A DNA stretch of 64,000 bases, taken from positions 62,001-126,000 of the forward strand of contig NZ_FOBG01000001.1 in the NCBI RefSeq assembly GCF_900109645.1. Direction: 5' to 3'. The notes under the pieces are model-generated. The model was given only the letters and a program-made list of their open reading frames with translations. It did no database searches and was not told the origin of the DNA. Shown here in pieces: positions 44,216 through 54,093 of this stretch. Origin of the DNA: Duganella sp. CF402 (GTDB lineage: Bacteria > Pseudomonadota > Gammaproteobacteria > Burkholderiales > Burkholderiaceae_D). A program made the position numbers and the translations under genes. Within the stretch, counting starts at the first letter, position 1. Each line of letters opens with the position of its first letter.

Positions 44216-44806
44216 ATGTCCAAGTCGCTGGAGTTCCTGACCGAAGCCTTGCGCCGCCTGCCCGGCGTCGGTCCCAAGTCGGCCCAGCGCATGGCGTTCC
44301 ACCTGCTGCAGCATGACCGCGAAGGCGCGGACATGCTGTCGCGCGCTTTGCATCAGGCGGTCAACGCCGTGCATCACTGCGCGCTGTGCAATACCTTCAC
44401 CGAAGAAGACGTCTGCGACACCTGCAACGACGAGTCGCGCGACCGCCGCCTGCTGTGCGTGGTCGAGACGCCTGCCGATCAATTGATGATCGAGCAGACC
44501 CTGACTTACAAGGGGCTATACTTCGTGCTGATGGGCCGCCTGTCGCCGCTGGACGGCATCGGCCCGAAAGACATCCATCTCGAAAAACTGGTGGCGCGCG
44601 CCGCCGACGGGCTGGTCACCGAGGTGGTGCTGGCCACCAATTTCACCAACGAAGGCGAGGCCACGGCCCACTACATCTCCGAGATGCTGAAGGCGCGCGG
44701 CCTGCGCGTGAGCCGTCTCGCACGCGGCGTGCCGGTTGGTGGTGAACTCGAATACGTCGACGCGGGCACCATCGCCCGCGCCATGCTGGATCGAAGGGCG
44801 ACATAA
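44216..44806 (+). CDS. recR: Recombination mediator RecR
   Basis: 196 residues. Helix-hairpin-helix [20 protein letters not shown], zinc-finger Cys 55, 58, 67 and 70 ([18 protein letters not shown]), and a Toprim domain ([54 protein letters not shown]). It works with RecF/RecO to load RecA at gaps. Its stop touches the start of the CoA-transferase (44806/44807). Confidence 0.97.
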   Translation: MSKSLEFLTEALRRLPGVGPKSAQRMAFHLLQHDREGADMLSRALHQAVNAVHHCALCNTFTEEDVCDTCNDESRDRRLLCVVETPADQLMIEQTLTYKGLYFVLMGRLSPLDGIGPKDIHLEKLVARAADGLVTEVVLATNFTNEGEATAHYISEMLKARGLRVSRLARGVPVGGELEYVDAGTIARAMLDRRAT

Positions 44807-46021
44807 ATGAGCAAGAACACTTCCGGTCCGCTGGCCGGCATCAAGGTACTGGAACTGGGCACGCTGATCGCGGGCCCTTTTTGTGCGCGCATGCTGGCCG
44901 AGTTTGGCGCGGAAGTGATCAAGGTCGAGTCGCCCGACGGCGGCGACCCGATCCGCAAATGGCGCGTGCTGAAGGATGGCACGTCGCTGTGGTGGTCGGT
45001 CCAGTCGCGCAATAAAAAATCGCTGACGCTGAACATGAAGCATGCGCAAGGCCGCGAGATCGCGCGCAAGCTGGCGCTGGAAGCGGACATCATCATCGAG
45101 AACTACCGCCCCGGCGTGCTGGAAAAATGGGAGCTCGGCTACGAGCAATTGAAAGCCGTCGATCCTTCGACCATCATGGTGCGCCTTTCCGGCTTCGGCC
45201 AGACCGGGCCGATGAAGGACTTGCCGGGCTTCGGCGCCATTGGCGAATCGATGGGCGGCCTGCGTTACGTGTCCGGACACGCCGACCGTCCGCCGGTACG
45301 CGTGGGCGTATCGATTGGCGATTCAGTGGCGGCGCTGCACGGCGTGATCGGCGCCATGATGGCGCTGCGCCACCGCGACGCCACCGGCGGCAAGCTGAAA
45401 GGCGAGGGCCAGATGGTGGACGTGGCCCTGTACGAATCCGTGTTCAACCTGATGGAATCGCTGGTGCCGGAGTTCGACCATGCGGGCGTGGTGCGTGAGC
45501 GCACCGGCGGTTCGCTGCCGGGCATCGTACCGTCGAATACCTACACCACAAAGGATGGCGAGAACATCGTCATCGCCGGCAATGGCGATGCTATCTTCAA
45601 GCGGCTGGTGCTGGCGATGGGCCGCATCGATATGGCCGGCAATCCGGAGCTGGAGCGCAACGACGGCCGCGTGAAGCACACGCAAATGATCGACGACGCG
45701 ATTCAAGCGTGGTGCGACACGCAGACCATCGACAGCGCATTGGAAGTGCTGAAAGCGGCCGACGTCCCGGCCGGCAAAATCTACTCGGTGCGCGACATGA
45801 TGAGCGACCCGCAATTCCTGGCGCGCGAGATGTTCGAGCAGCACCAGTTCGCGGACGGTACGCCGGTCAAGCTGCCGGCCATCTCGCCGAAACTGTCGGC
45901 CACGCCGGGCCACACCAAGTGGCTGGGGCCAACGCTGGGCCAGCACAATGACGAAGTCCTGTCAGCCCTCGGCTACAGCCCCGATGCCATCGCTGCGATG
46001 AAGCAGGGCGGCGTGCTGTAA
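44807..46021 (+). CDS. CaiB/BaiF (class III) CoA-transferase
   Basis: 404 residues. LAGIKVLELGTLIAGPFCAR, MLAEFGAEVIKVESPDGGDP, YRPGVLEKWELGYEQL, RLSGFGQTGP and GVSIGDSVAALHGVIGA are class III landmarks; the Asp in SIGDSV is at the place of the catalytic aspartate that forms the acyl anhydride. The acyl substrate is unknown. It directly follows recR, although the functions are not obviously linked. Its last 60 bases overlap the 3' end of the opposing c-di-GMP gene. Confidence 0.92.
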   Translation: MSKNTSGPLAGIKVLELGTLIAGPFCARMLAEFGAEVIKVESPDGGDPIRKWRVLKDGTSLWWSVQSRNKKSLTLNMKHAQGREIARKLALEADIIIENYRPGVLEKWELGYEQLKAVDPSTIMVRLSGFGQTGPMKDLPGFGAIGESMGGLRYVSGHADRPPVRVGVSIGDSVAALHGVIGAMMALRHRDATGGKLKGEGQMVDVALYESVFNLMESLVPEFDHAGVVRERTGGSLPGIVPSNTYTTKDGENIVIAGNGDAIFKRLVLAMGRIDMAGNPELERNDGRVKHTQMIDDAIQAWCDTQTIDSALEVLKAADVPAGKIYSVRDMMSDPQFLAREMFEQHQFADGTPVKLPAISPKLSATPGHTKWLGPTLGQHNDEVLSALGYSPDAIAAMKQGGVL

Positions 46022-48142
46022 GGCCTGGCCGGCCAGCATGCGGTGGATGGAGTCGGGCGGGGAGGGATGGCCGAGGTAGTAGCCCTGCACCATGTCGCAG
46101 CCGTATTGTTCCAGTAGCACCAGCTGGGCGTCGGTTTCCACGCCTTCCGCCACCACGGCCATCTTCAGGCCATGCGCCATCGCGATGATGGCGCGGGTGA
46201 TGGCGGCGTTCTCTGAATCCAGCGGCAGGCCGCTGATGAAGCTCTTGTCGATCTTGAGCGCGCGCACATCGAACCGTTTTAGATAATTCATCGACGAGTA
46301 GCCGGTGCCGAAATCGTCGATCGACAAGTACACGCCGATGCCGCGCAGCTGTTCCAGCGTCACCATTGTGGCGCGTGCGTCGTCCATCAGCGTGCCTTCG
46401 GTCAGTTCCAGTTCCAGCAGTTCGGCCGGCAGGCCGCTGTCGTGCAGCGCCGACAGCACGCTCTGGGTCAGGTTTTCATCCTTGAACTGCTTGGCCGATA
46501 AATTCACCGCCACCCGCACCGGCGGCTTGCCCGGCAGTTGCCATGTGGTCGCTTGCTGGCAGGCGGCACGTAGTACCCACTCGCCGATCAGTACGATCAG
46601 GCCGGTTTCTTCGGCCAGCGGAATGAACTCGGTCGGCGAGATTACGCCGCGTTCGGGATGGCGCCAGCGCACCAGCGCTTCAAAGCCGACGATGCGCGAG
46701 CTGCACACGTCGATTTGCGGCTGGTACAGCAGGTACAGCTCGTCGTTCTGCAAGGCCTTGCGCAAGCCGACCTCGAGCTTGACGTGGCTCATGATCTGCA
46801 TGGTCAGCGACGAGCTGTACAGCTTGGCGTTGTTCTTGCCGCAGTTCTTGGCGTGGTACATGGCGGTGTCGGCGTACTTGAGCAGGGAGTTGCAGTCCTC
46901 GCCGTCTTCCGGATAGAGCGAGATGCCGATGCTGGCGGTGACGAAGATTTCGTTCGCGTCCAGCAGGAAGGGGCGGCGCATGGCTTCCTTTACGCGGTGC
47001 GCGACATTCAGGGCGTTCTCCACCCGTTCCAGATCCGGAATCAAAATGGTGAATTCATCGCCGCCCAGCCGCGCCAGGTTGGTGGCGGCCTCGGTGCGCG
47101 ACACCAGGTCGCCCGGCCGCGTGGTTTCGCGCAAGCGCTCGGAGACGGCTTTCAGCAGGTGGTCGCCGACGTCGTGCCCGAGCGTGTCGTTGATGCGCTT
47201 GAAGGCGTCCAGGTCCATGAACAGTACGGCGAATTTCTTGTTGGCCTTGCGCGAGCGTACCAGCTCGGCTTCCAGCGTTTCGAGGAAGGCCTGGCGGTTG
47301 GGGATGCCGGTCAGCGAATCGCAGTAGGCGAGACGGCGGATCTGTTCCTCGCTGCGCTTGCGCTCGCTGATGTCGCGCACCAGCCCCAGCACTTCATCCG
47401 GCCCGGTGGCCACCAGCCGCGCTTCGAAATGCCGCACCGGCATTGGCGCCGGATGCTCGCCTTGCCGCGCGCGCGGCGCCGGGCCGGGCGTGGGCAGTTC
47501 GTAGTCGAGCGAGCGGATGTGCTGGGTGTCGAGCACGTTGTGCACCTGCTCCATCAGGTGGCCGGCGATGTCGGCCGGCAGCACCTGGCTCAGGTGCTGG
47601 CCCACGCACAGGTCGCTGGCGAATACGCTGCTGGCTTCGTGGCCTTGTTCGTAGTCGAGGTAGTAGCCATCCTTGTTCATGCGGAAGAAGGTGTCGGGGA
47701 TGGCGGCCAGTACCGCGCGGTGCTGGGCGTCGGCGATGCGCAGGCGGCTGATGGCGTCGCTGGCGCGCAGCACGTACAGCACGCGATGGCCGAGGATGGG
47801 CCAGTTGATTGGCTTGGAGACGAAATCGGTGGCGCCGGCCTCGTAGGCATGGGTCACCGATTCCAGCTCGTCGCCGCCGGTGACCATGATGATGGGCACG
47901 GCCGAGTGGGTTTCCAGCTGGCGGATGGCGCGGCACACGGCAAAGCCGTCCATGCCGGGCATGTCGACGTCGAGCAGTACCAGGTCGGGTGTGATGCTTT
48001 GGAAGCAGGCCACGGCCTTGATGCCGTCTTCGGCTTCGATGGCGTCGAGGCCGACTTGGGCCAGCATTTCCAGCATCAGCAGCCGCATGGTGGGGTCATC
48101 GTCTGCGACCAATACCAGGCCGCGCTTGGGGGAAGTTGCCAT
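45962..48142 (-). CDS. Response regulator with REC-PAS-GGDEF-EAL domains
   Basis: 726 residues. REC (LVADDDPTMRLLMLEMLAQV, LVLLDVDMPGMDG with phospho-Asp, MVTGGDE, SKPINW), a PAS region (about 145-265), GGDEF (NLARLGGDEFTILIPDL) and EAL (GFEALVRWRHPERG, LTEGTLMDD, LSIDDFGTGYSSMNYLKRFD, AEGVETDAQ). Both catalytic motifs are canonical, so it could make and break c-di-GMP. The gene begins 2 bases after the hybrid kinase gene, which is its likely partner. Its C-terminal 20 residues are coded by DNA that also codes the end of the CoA-transferase. Confidence 0.95.
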   Translation of the reverse strand: MATSPKRGLVLVADDDPTMRLLMLEMLAQVGLDAIEAEDGIKAVACFQSITPDLVLLDVDMPGMDGFAVCRAIRQLETHSAVPIIMVTGGDELESVTHAYEAGATDFVSKPINWPILGHRVLYVLRASDAISRLRIADAQHRAVLAAIPDTFFRMNKDGYYLDYEQGHEASSVFASDLCVGQHLSQVLPADIAGHLMEQVHNVLDTQHIRSLDYELPTPGPAPRARQGEHPAPMPVRHFEARLVATGPDEVLGLVRDISERKRSEEQIRRLAYCDSLTGIPNRQAFLETLEAELVRSRKANKKFAVLFMDLDAFKRINDTLGHDVGDHLLKAVSERLRETTRPGDLVSRTEAATNLARLGGDEFTILIPDLERVENALNVAHRVKEAMRRPFLLDANEIFVTASIGISLYPEDGEDCNSLLKYADTAMYHAKNCGKNNAKLYSSSLTMQIMSHVKLEVGLRKALQNDELYLLYQPQIDVCSSRIVGFEALVRWRHPERGVISPTEFIPLAEETGLIVLIGEWVLRAACQQATTWQLPGKPPVRVAVNLSAKQFKDENLTQSVLSALHDSGLPAELLELELTEGTLMDDARATMVTLEQLRGIGVYLSIDDFGTGYSSMNYLKRFDVRALKIDKSFISGLPLDSENAAITRAIIAMAHGLKMAVVAEGVETDAQLVLLEQYGCDMVQGYYLGHPSPPDSIHRMLAGQALQHAALLHRSDGIGAVAEG

Positions 48143-48144
48143 GA

Positions 48145-50985
48145 TCAGGTTTCCTTTTCCAGGAGAGCTCCCAACGCCTGCCGCGCGGCCTGGAAAGAGT
48201 GTTCCATGTCAGCCAGCAGTGGTGCGGCGCCGGCGGTGGTGTGGTTGCGTCCGAGTTGTTCGAGTTCTTTGCTGCGTGCGGCCAGCGCTTCGGCGCCGAC
48301 GTTGGCAGCGCTTGATTTGAGGCTGTGTGCGGCCTTGCGCACTTGTTCTGCATCGCCAGCCGCGATGGCGCGTTGCAGCGCCTGCAGCTGGGCCGGCGTG
48401 TCGTGCAGGAAGGCGTGCACTACGCGTTCCAGCAGGGCGTCGCCGTTGGTCGCGCTCAGCGCGCGGATGTTGTCCAGCGCCTGGTGGTTGATGGCGCTGC
48501 CGTCCATCGGCGCGATGGTCGTTGGCGATGCGGCGACCAGCGGCGGGGCGGCCTCGGCGGCTGGGGCCGCGATGCGGGGCAGGCTGATCCAGCGCGACAG
48601 GGTCTGTCCCAGCGCTTGCTGGGTGAAGGGCTTGCTCAGGTAGTCATCCATGCCGGCAGCGAGGCAGGATTCGCGGTCCCCCTGCAGTGCGTTGGCGGTG
48701 ATGGCGATGATGGGCATGCTGCGCGCCCGTCCGCGCTGCTGCTCGTGGCGGCGGATTTCGGTGGTGGCGGCGAAACCGTCCATCACCGGCATCTGGCAAT
48801 CCATCAGGATGGCGTCGAAGTCATCGGTTTGTACCGACAGCAGGGCCTCCTCGCCGTTGCGGGCGCGGCTGACCTCGAGGCCCAGTCCTTCCAGCATCGC
48901 GCTGGCCACTTCGACGTTGACCGGATTGTCTTCAGCGAGCAGCACCTTGCGCCGCTTGCGGCTGCGTGCGCCCGGTGCGGCGTCGATGGCGCCGGGTCCG
49001 GACGGCAATGGGCCTGCTGGCAGGCGCAGCGCGCCTGCCGCGTCCGGCGCGGTAGGCGGCTCGGCGGCGGGGCGTGACTCGCGTCCGCGCAATGGCAGGG
49101 TGATGGCGTCGTGCAGGTCGCATTCGCGGACCGGCTTGATGAGCTGGAAGGCCACGCCCGCTTCGCGCTGCTGCACGCTGTCGGCCGCGTTGCGCTCGGT
49201 ACTCAGTAGCAGCAGGCGTATGGCGGCCAGCGCCGGTTCGCGGTGGATGGCGGCGGCCAGCGCCAGGCCGCTGGTGCGCGGCTGTTCCATCTCCAGCAGC
49301 ACGGCGTCGTAGGTACAGCCGGCTGCCACCGCCTGTCGTAACCGGGGCAGGGCGTCGCTGGCGGTGGCGCCGGCGCAGGCGATGCGCCAGGCCGCCAGTT
49401 GCCGCTCCAGTGCGGCGCGGCTGGCGGGATGTTCGTCGACAATCAAAACGCGGATTCCCTGGGTGGCGGTGGATGGATCGTCGCTGTCAACACGACGTTT
49501 ATCAAAATTTACGGCAAACCAAAACACCGATCCTTGAGTTAGCGCATGGTCGACGCCAATAACGCCTCCCATCAGCTCCACCAGTTGTTTTGAGATCGCC
49601 AAACCGAGGCCGGTACCGCCGTGCTTGCGGGTGGTCGAACCGTCGGCCTGCGAGAATGAATCGAAGATGCGCGCACGCGCTTCGGACGACACGCCGATGC
49701 CGCTGTCGTGCACCTCAAAGCGCAGGCCGACGGTTTGCGCGTCTTCATGCGCCACCCGCACCCGCACCGTGATCTGGCCGCTGTCGGTGAACTTGATGGC
49801 ATTACCGAGCAGGTTGAAGATGACCTGCCGCAGCCGGTTCGGATCGCCGCAGATGCTGAGCGGGAGGTTGTGGGCGATCTCCAGCTCCAGGCGCAAGCCC
49901 TTGGCCTGCGCCTGCGGTGCGAACACATTGTCGATATCGTCCAGCAGGTCGCGGAAATTGAAGTGGATGTATTCCACCGTCAGCTTGCCGGCCTCGATCT
50001 TGGAAAAATCGAGGATGTCGTTGATGATGACCAGCAGATGCTCGCCGGAGCGCTTGACCATGCTGGTGTAGTGGCGCTGCTGCTCGCTCAGGCGCGTGGC
50101 CAGCAGCAATTCCGTCATGCCGAGTACGCCGTTCATGGGCGTGCGGATTTCGTGGCTCATGGTGGCGAGGAAGGCGCTCTTGGCCTGACTGGCCGCTTCG
50201 GCCGCGTTCTTGGCTTTTTCCAGCTGTTCGGTGCGCACGCTGACTTGCCGTTCCAGCTGGTCGCGGTACTGCGCCAAGGCAGCGTCGCGGCCTTCCACTT
50301 GCGCCAGCATCTCGTTGAAGCTGTCGATCAACGCACCGAGCTCGTCGCCGCGCTGGTGCAGTATGCGCGGTGTGGCCTGCCCCCGGCTGACCTGCTGCGC
50401 CGCCGTCATCAGCTGGCCGACCGGCTCGGCGATGCTGCCCTTGAAACGCGCCGCGGTCAGCAGCGCCATCACGAACGACAGCGCGGCGGCCACGATGGCG
50501 GCGCCGAGATTTTTCAGCACATCGAACCAGATGCGGGTTTGCGCGGCTTCCAGCATCACCACGCCAGTGGCGTCGTCGCCGTTGCGCAGAACGTGATAGA
50601 CGCGCAGGGACGGCGCCCACGGCAGGCCGCTGGGTTCGCTTCGTGCTGCGTCATCGGCTTGCGGTGCGGGCAGGGCGTCGGGACCGGCTTGATCGGCCGG
50701 CAGGCGTGGCGACAGGTAGCGCGCCAGCAGCTTGCCGCTGCCGTCGTACAGCGCGGCTTGCAGGATGTCGTCGTCAAGCGCGAGCGTGGCCAGCACCTGC
50801 CCGGCTTGGTGGCGGTCGGCATACAGCAGCGCGGTCTTGCTGCTGTGGCCGATTACACCAGCCAGCACGGTCAGCTGCTGCCGCGCATCGTCGCTGCGGC
50901 TGAGCGCCGAGGTAGCGGCGAACGCGACGAGGACCAGCAGTAAGGCGCTGCCGGCCGAGAGCACGGACATGATCGTGAGTTTCAT
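48145..50985 (-). CDS. BarA-like hybrid histidine kinase (CHASE8-HAMP-HK-pseudoREC-REC-Hpt)
   Basis: 946 residues from the ATG at 50985. Two transmembrane segments (about 6-27 and 159-178) enclose a CHASE8-like sensor ([12 protein letters not shown]). HAMP follows at about 180-233. HisKA has His 278 ([11 protein letters not shown]), then the ATPase domain ([35 protein letters not shown]). The first receiver is degenerate, with VLLEMEQP where VLLDMQMP is expected (Asp to Glu), though LIKPV is kept. The second receiver is complete ([26 protein letters not shown]). Hpt: [13 protein letters not shown]. It is an operon with the REC-PAS-GGDEF-EAL protein. Confidence 0.93.
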   Translation of the reverse strand: MKLTIMSVLSAGSALLLVLVAFAATSALSRSDDARQQLTVLAGVIGHSSKTALLYADRHQAGQVLATLALDDDILQAALYDGSGKLLARYLSPRLPADQAGPDALPAPQADDAARSEPSGLPWAPSLRVYHVLRNGDDATGVVMLEAAQTRIWFDVLKNLGAAIVAAALSFVMALLTAARFKGSIAEPVGQLMTAAQQVSRGQATPRILHQRGDELGALIDSFNEMLAQVEGRDAALAQYRDQLERQVSVRTEQLEKAKNAAEAASQAKSAFLATMSHEIRTPMNGVLGMTELLLATRLSEQQRHYTSMVKRSGEHLLVIINDILDFSKIEAGKLTVEYIHFNFRDLLDDIDNVFAPQAQAKGLRLELEIAHNLPLSICGDPNRLRQVIFNLLGNAIKFTDSGQITVRVRVAHEDAQTVGLRFEVHDSGIGVSSEARARIFDSFSQADGSTTRKHGGTGLGLAISKQLVELMGGVIGVDHALTQGSVFWFAVNFDKRRVDSDDPSTATQGIRVLIVDEHPASRAALERQLAAWRIACAGATASDALPRLRQAVAAGCTYDAVLLEMEQPRTSGLALAAAIHREPALAAIRLLLLSTERNAADSVQQREAGVAFQLIKPVRECDLHDAITLPLRGRESRPAAEPPTAPDAAGALRLPAGPLPSGPGAIDAAPGARSRKRRKVLLAEDNPVNVEVASAMLEGLGLEVSRARNGEEALLSVQTDDFDAILMDCQMPVMDGFAATTEIRRHEQQRGRARSMPIIAITANALQGDRESCLAAGMDDYLSKPFTQQALGQTLSRWISLPRIAAPAAEAAPPLVAASPTTIAPMDGSAINHQALDNIRALSATNGDALLERVVHAFLHDTPAQLQALQRAIAAGDAEQVRKAAHSLKSSAANVGAEALAARSKELEQLGRNHTTAGAAPLLADMEHSFQAARQALGALLEKET

Positions 50986-51111
50986 CGCGTAGGCCCATTC
51001 AACAATGCCAATGAGAAAAATATATGCATCAGGCAAGCTCGGCTTTGATCTGGATCTAATGCAGGCACGTTTGCGCTATCTCAAACAACGCCGCGACGGG
51101 CGTCGCAAGCT

Positions 51112-52323
51112 ATGGAGATGGAACGCAAAAAAATCTTGTTTGTGGCGGAGGCAGTGACGCTGGCGCATGTCGGCCGTCCGCTGGCGCTGGCGCGCACACT
51201 GGACCGGCAACGCTACGACGTGCACTTCGCTTGCGCACCCGGCTACGAGCCGTTTTTCAAGGATGCGCAACTGCGCCACTGGCCGCTGATCAGCATTTCC
51301 AGCGCGCGCTTCCTGGCGGCGCTGGCGGCCGGCAAGCCGGTGTACGACGCACGCGCGCTGCACCAGTACGTGCTGGACGACATGCGCCTGTTGCAAGCGG
51401 TACGGCCGGATGTGGTGATCGGCGATTTCCGCTTGTCGCTGTCGGTGAGCGCGCGGCTGGCGGAGGTGCCATACGTGGCGCTGGCCAATGCGTACTGGAG
51501 TCCGTACGTGAACCAGCACTACCAGGTGCCGGCGCTGCCCTTGTCGCGCGTGCTGCCGATCGCGCTGGCGGACCGGCTGTTCCGGCTGGTGCGGCCGCTG
51601 GCGTTTGCCTTGCATTGCCGGCCGCTTAACCGCGTGCGGCGCGCGTATCGCATGCCGTCGCTGGGCTATGACTTGCGGCGCATCTACACCGACGCCGACC
51701 ACGTGCTGTACGCCGATATTCCGGAAATGTTCCCGGCGCACGACTTGCCGATCACGCACGCTTATCTCGGCCCGGTGACGTGGTCGCCGCCGACCGAGCC
51801 GCCGTCGTGGTGGGACGCCTTGCCCGACGGGCGCGAGCTGGTCTACGTCACACTGGGCAGTTCAGGGCAGGGCGCCTTGTTGCCGCGCATCCTGCAGGCG
51901 CTGGCGCCGCTGCCGGTGACGGTAATGGCCGCTACCGCCGGCACCATCGAACCGGGCCTGTTGCCGGACAATGTGCACATCGCCAGCTACCTGCCCGGCG
52001 AGCAGGCGGCGCAGCGCTCGCGGCTGGTGATCTGCAACGGCGGCAGCCCGACCTGCCAGCAGGCGCTGGCGGCCGGCGTGCCGGTGCTGGGTATTGCCGG
52101 CAATCTCGATCAGTACCTGAACATGGCGGGGGTGGTGCGCTCCGGCGCCGGCGTGCTGTTGCGCTCGGATCGGCTGGAGGAACAGGCCTTGCGTTCAGCG
52201 GTGCTGCATTTGCTGCATGACCCGGAGCCGCGCACTGCGGCGGGACGGGTGGCGGAGCATTTCCAGCGCTACCACGCGGGTGCCCGGCTGACCGCCCTGT
52301 TGGCGCAGCTGCCGGGCCAATAA
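51112..52323 (+). CDS. Glycosyltransferase, UDP-glucosyltransferase (GT1/MGT) type
   Basis: 403 residues. KILFVAEAVTLAHVGRPLAL, a GT-B N-terminal lobe, and ELVYVTLGSSGQG then VHIASYLPGEQAAQRSRLVI and CNGGSPTCQQALAAGVPVLG, which matches the nucleotide-sugar-binding motif of GT1 enzymes. The order fits transferases that decorate lipids or small molecules. Donor and acceptor are unknown. Two ATGs (51112, 51118) are possible. Divergent from the hybrid kinase; a terminator stem shared with the PEP-CTERM gene follows. Confidence 0.88.
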   Translation: MEMERKKILFVAEAVTLAHVGRPLALARTLDRQRYDVHFACAPGYEPFFKDAQLRHWPLISISSARFLAALAAGKPVYDARALHQYVLDDMRLLQAVRPDVVIGDFRLSLSVSARLAEVPYVALANAYWSPYVNQHYQVPALPLSRVLPIALADRLFRLVRPLAFALHCRPLNRVRRAYRMPSLGYDLRRIYTDADHVLYADIPEMFPAHDLPITHAYLGPVTWSPPTEPPSWWDALPDGRELVYVTLGSSGQGALLPRILQALAPLPVTVMAATAGTIEPGLLPDNVHIASYLPGEQAAQRSRLVICNGGSPTCQQALAAGVPVLGIAGNLDQYLNMAGVVRSGAGVLLRSDRLEEQALRSAVLHLLHDPEPRTAAGRVAEHFQRYHAGARLTALLAQLPGQ

Positions 52324-52351
52324 AAAAACGGACCGGGGTGCCGGTCCGTTG
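52322..52351 (-). terminator. Terminator between glycosyltransferase and PEP-CTERM gene
   Basis: ACGGACCGG (52328-52336), loop GGTG, CCGGTCCGT (52341-52349). Seven A on the + strand give a T-run on the minus strand, so it mainly ends the leftward PEP-CTERM gene. Confidence 0.85.
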
Positions 52352-52370
52352 GGAAAGACCGCTGCTGCGG

Positions 52371-53294
52371 TCACGACTGTACTTTGCGGCGCGTGCCCAG
52401 CGCGAGGCCCGCAAAGCCCAGGCCGATCAGCGCCAGGGTGGCAGGCTCCGGAATGGTGGCGAAGCTCTGCGAGGAATCCACTTTGAGGAAGGGCACGGTG
52501 GTGGGCGTGGCGCCGTCCCACATCATGGTGGGGTTGAAGAACGACGGCACGTTGGTGGTGCCGGTGAATTTGTCGATGAAGATGCTGCCGCTGACGACAT
52601 CCAGGTAGTTGTTGTCCACGTAGTCGATCATGAAGCGCGAATCGAACGAGCCGGTGCCGACCGCGCCGCTGGCGCTGAAGCTGGCTTCGTTGAACACCAG
52701 GTGGCCGGACAGGATCAGGATGCCGTCGCCATCGCTGCCGGCGCCGGCGCCGCAACCGGCCGACGTGACGCCTTCGCCATAGCAGCGTACCGTGGCGCCG
52801 CCATTACCGGGCACAGCCTTGCTGCCGTCGGTGATGCGGTCGAGATAGATGGCGACGTTCTGCACGCCGGCGTGCGCGGCGTCCACATCCATCGCGGCCG
52901 ACTGCGTGGCCGGCATGCCGAAGTTGACGGTGGTGGCGGTCTGCGCGGTGACCAGTTCCTGGAAGCGCACCACTTTGCTGATTTCAAACGTGGTGTTCAG
53001 CCCGGCGGGCGTGACGATGGCCGGGATGTTGCTGTTGGACATAGTGCCGACCACCATTTGCGAGCGCAGTTCGGTCAGGTACGGCGCGGCGCCGCCGGGG
53101 CCGACGATCTGGCCGGGAATGAAGCCGGTGGCGAGACCGGTGTCGGTGACGTTGGTCCACAGGTCGGCGTAGGTGGTGTAGGTGCCGGTGCCGGTGGGAT
53201 CCAGGCCGAGGGTGGGGGCGGCGCTTGCCGTCAGCGGCGCCGCCAGCGCGGCCGCCAGCAGGGCGGCGGCCAGCGCAGGTTGGGTGATTTTCAT
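52371..53294 (-). CDS. PEP-CTERM sorting domain protein
   Basis: 307 residues from the ATG at 53294 (GAGGAG upstream). The signal peptide ends at about residue 25 (LTASA|APTLGLDP). The mature part has TGTYTTYADLWTNVTDTGLA and is rich in Gly/Ala/Thr; it holds a Cys pair (VRCYGEGVTSAGCGAG). The sorting signal is IPEPATLALIGLGFAGLALG, then TRRKVQS. It resembles flocculation-type PEP-CTERM proteins in overall style, but I cannot be sure of a subfamily. Exosortase is not in the window. Confidence 0.92.
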   Translation of the reverse strand: MKITQPALAAALLAAALAAPLTASAAPTLGLDPTGTGTYTTYADLWTNVTDTGLATGFIPGQIVGPGGAAPYLTELRSQMVVGTMSNSNIPAIVTPAGLNTTFEISKVVRFQELVTAQTATTVNFGMPATQSAAMDVDAAHAGVQNVAIYLDRITDGSKAVPGNGGATVRCYGEGVTSAGCGAGAGSDGDGILILSGHLVFNEASFSASGAVGTGSFDSRFMIDYVDNNYLDVVSGSIFIDKFTGTTNVPSFFNPTMMWDGATPTTVPFLKVDSSQSFATIPEPATLALIGLGFAGLALGTRRKVQS

Positions 53295-53424
53295 AAGTGC
53301 TCCTCGAAGAAGGCCACGGGAATCGAAGCCGTAGCGTTCAAAGAGCAAAACCCTTGCCAGTGCTGGTGCGCTTTTAAAATCAAGGACTTGCGTGCCGTGC
53401 CAGCGCTGGGTGTAAAAAAATCCG

Positions 53425-54093
53425 TCAGGCCGGGGCGGCCTTGATGCGGCGCGCCGGAATGCCGCCCCAGATTTCGCCGGCCGCGATCTGGGTATCCTTG
53501 GTCACCACCGCGCCGGTCGAGACGATGGCGTTGTCGCCGATGCGCACGCCGGCCATCACCACCGCCTTGGCGCCGATGGTGACGGTGTTGCCGATGTGGA
53601 CCGCCTTGAGTTCCAGCCGCGCGCCTTCGATCACATGCGCGAACACCACGGCGTCGTGGCCGATGATGGTGTTGCTGCCGATGTGGGTCAGCGGCGGGTC
53701 GAGCAGGGCGCCGGCGCTGTAGGTGTTGGCGCCCAGCCGTGCGCCCAGCGCCAGATAGATCAGGCGCTGGATCGGCACCGGAATGAAGTGAGTGCGGATC
53801 AGCGAGTTGAACAGCAGCAGGTAGAACAGGATGTTGACGTTGGCGGCCAGCTCATGGCGCGAGTGCTCGGGTACGTCGCCTTCATGCAGCGGCAGCACCA
53901 GCAGGAAGCAGCGGTAGATCAAAAACGCGTACAAGTAGACCAGCAGCAGCGCCACCGCGACCAGCGTGACGCCGCGAAAATCACCCAGCGGCAGCGCGCC
54001 GAACAGCAGCGCGGTGGTGCCCACGGCCAGCGCCAGGATCAGCGCCAGCAGGCCAAGGAAGACGGCCACCTGGCCGGGCTTGATGGCGCGCAT
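53425..54093 (-). CDS. Left-handed beta-helix (hexapeptide) acyltransferase, membrane-attached
   Basis: 222 residues from the ATG at 54093. Two N-terminal transmembrane segments (about 8-32 and 40-62) precede a hexapeptide-repeat region: HIGSNTIIGHDAVVFAHVIE, HIGNTVTIGAKAVVMAGVRI, GDNAIVSTGAVVTKDTQIAA, ending GEIWGGIPARRIK. The last phrase is typical of acetyltransferases of this fold. Its ATG shares the A of the nitroreductase TGA (TGATG), so the two are translationally coupled. It is the third gene of the ThiF-nitroreductase-acyltransferase operon. Confidence 0.85.
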   Translation of the reverse strand: MRAIKPGQVAVFLGLLALILALAVGTTALLFGALPLGDFRGVTLVAVALLLVYLYAFLIYRCFLLVLPLHEGDVPEHSRHELAANVNILFYLLLFNSLIRTHFIPVPIQRLIYLALGARLGANTYSAGALLDPPLTHIGSNTIIGHDAVVFAHVIEGARLELKAVHIGNTVTIGAKAVVMAGVRIGDNAIVSTGAVVTKDTQIAAGEIWGGIPARRIKAAPA

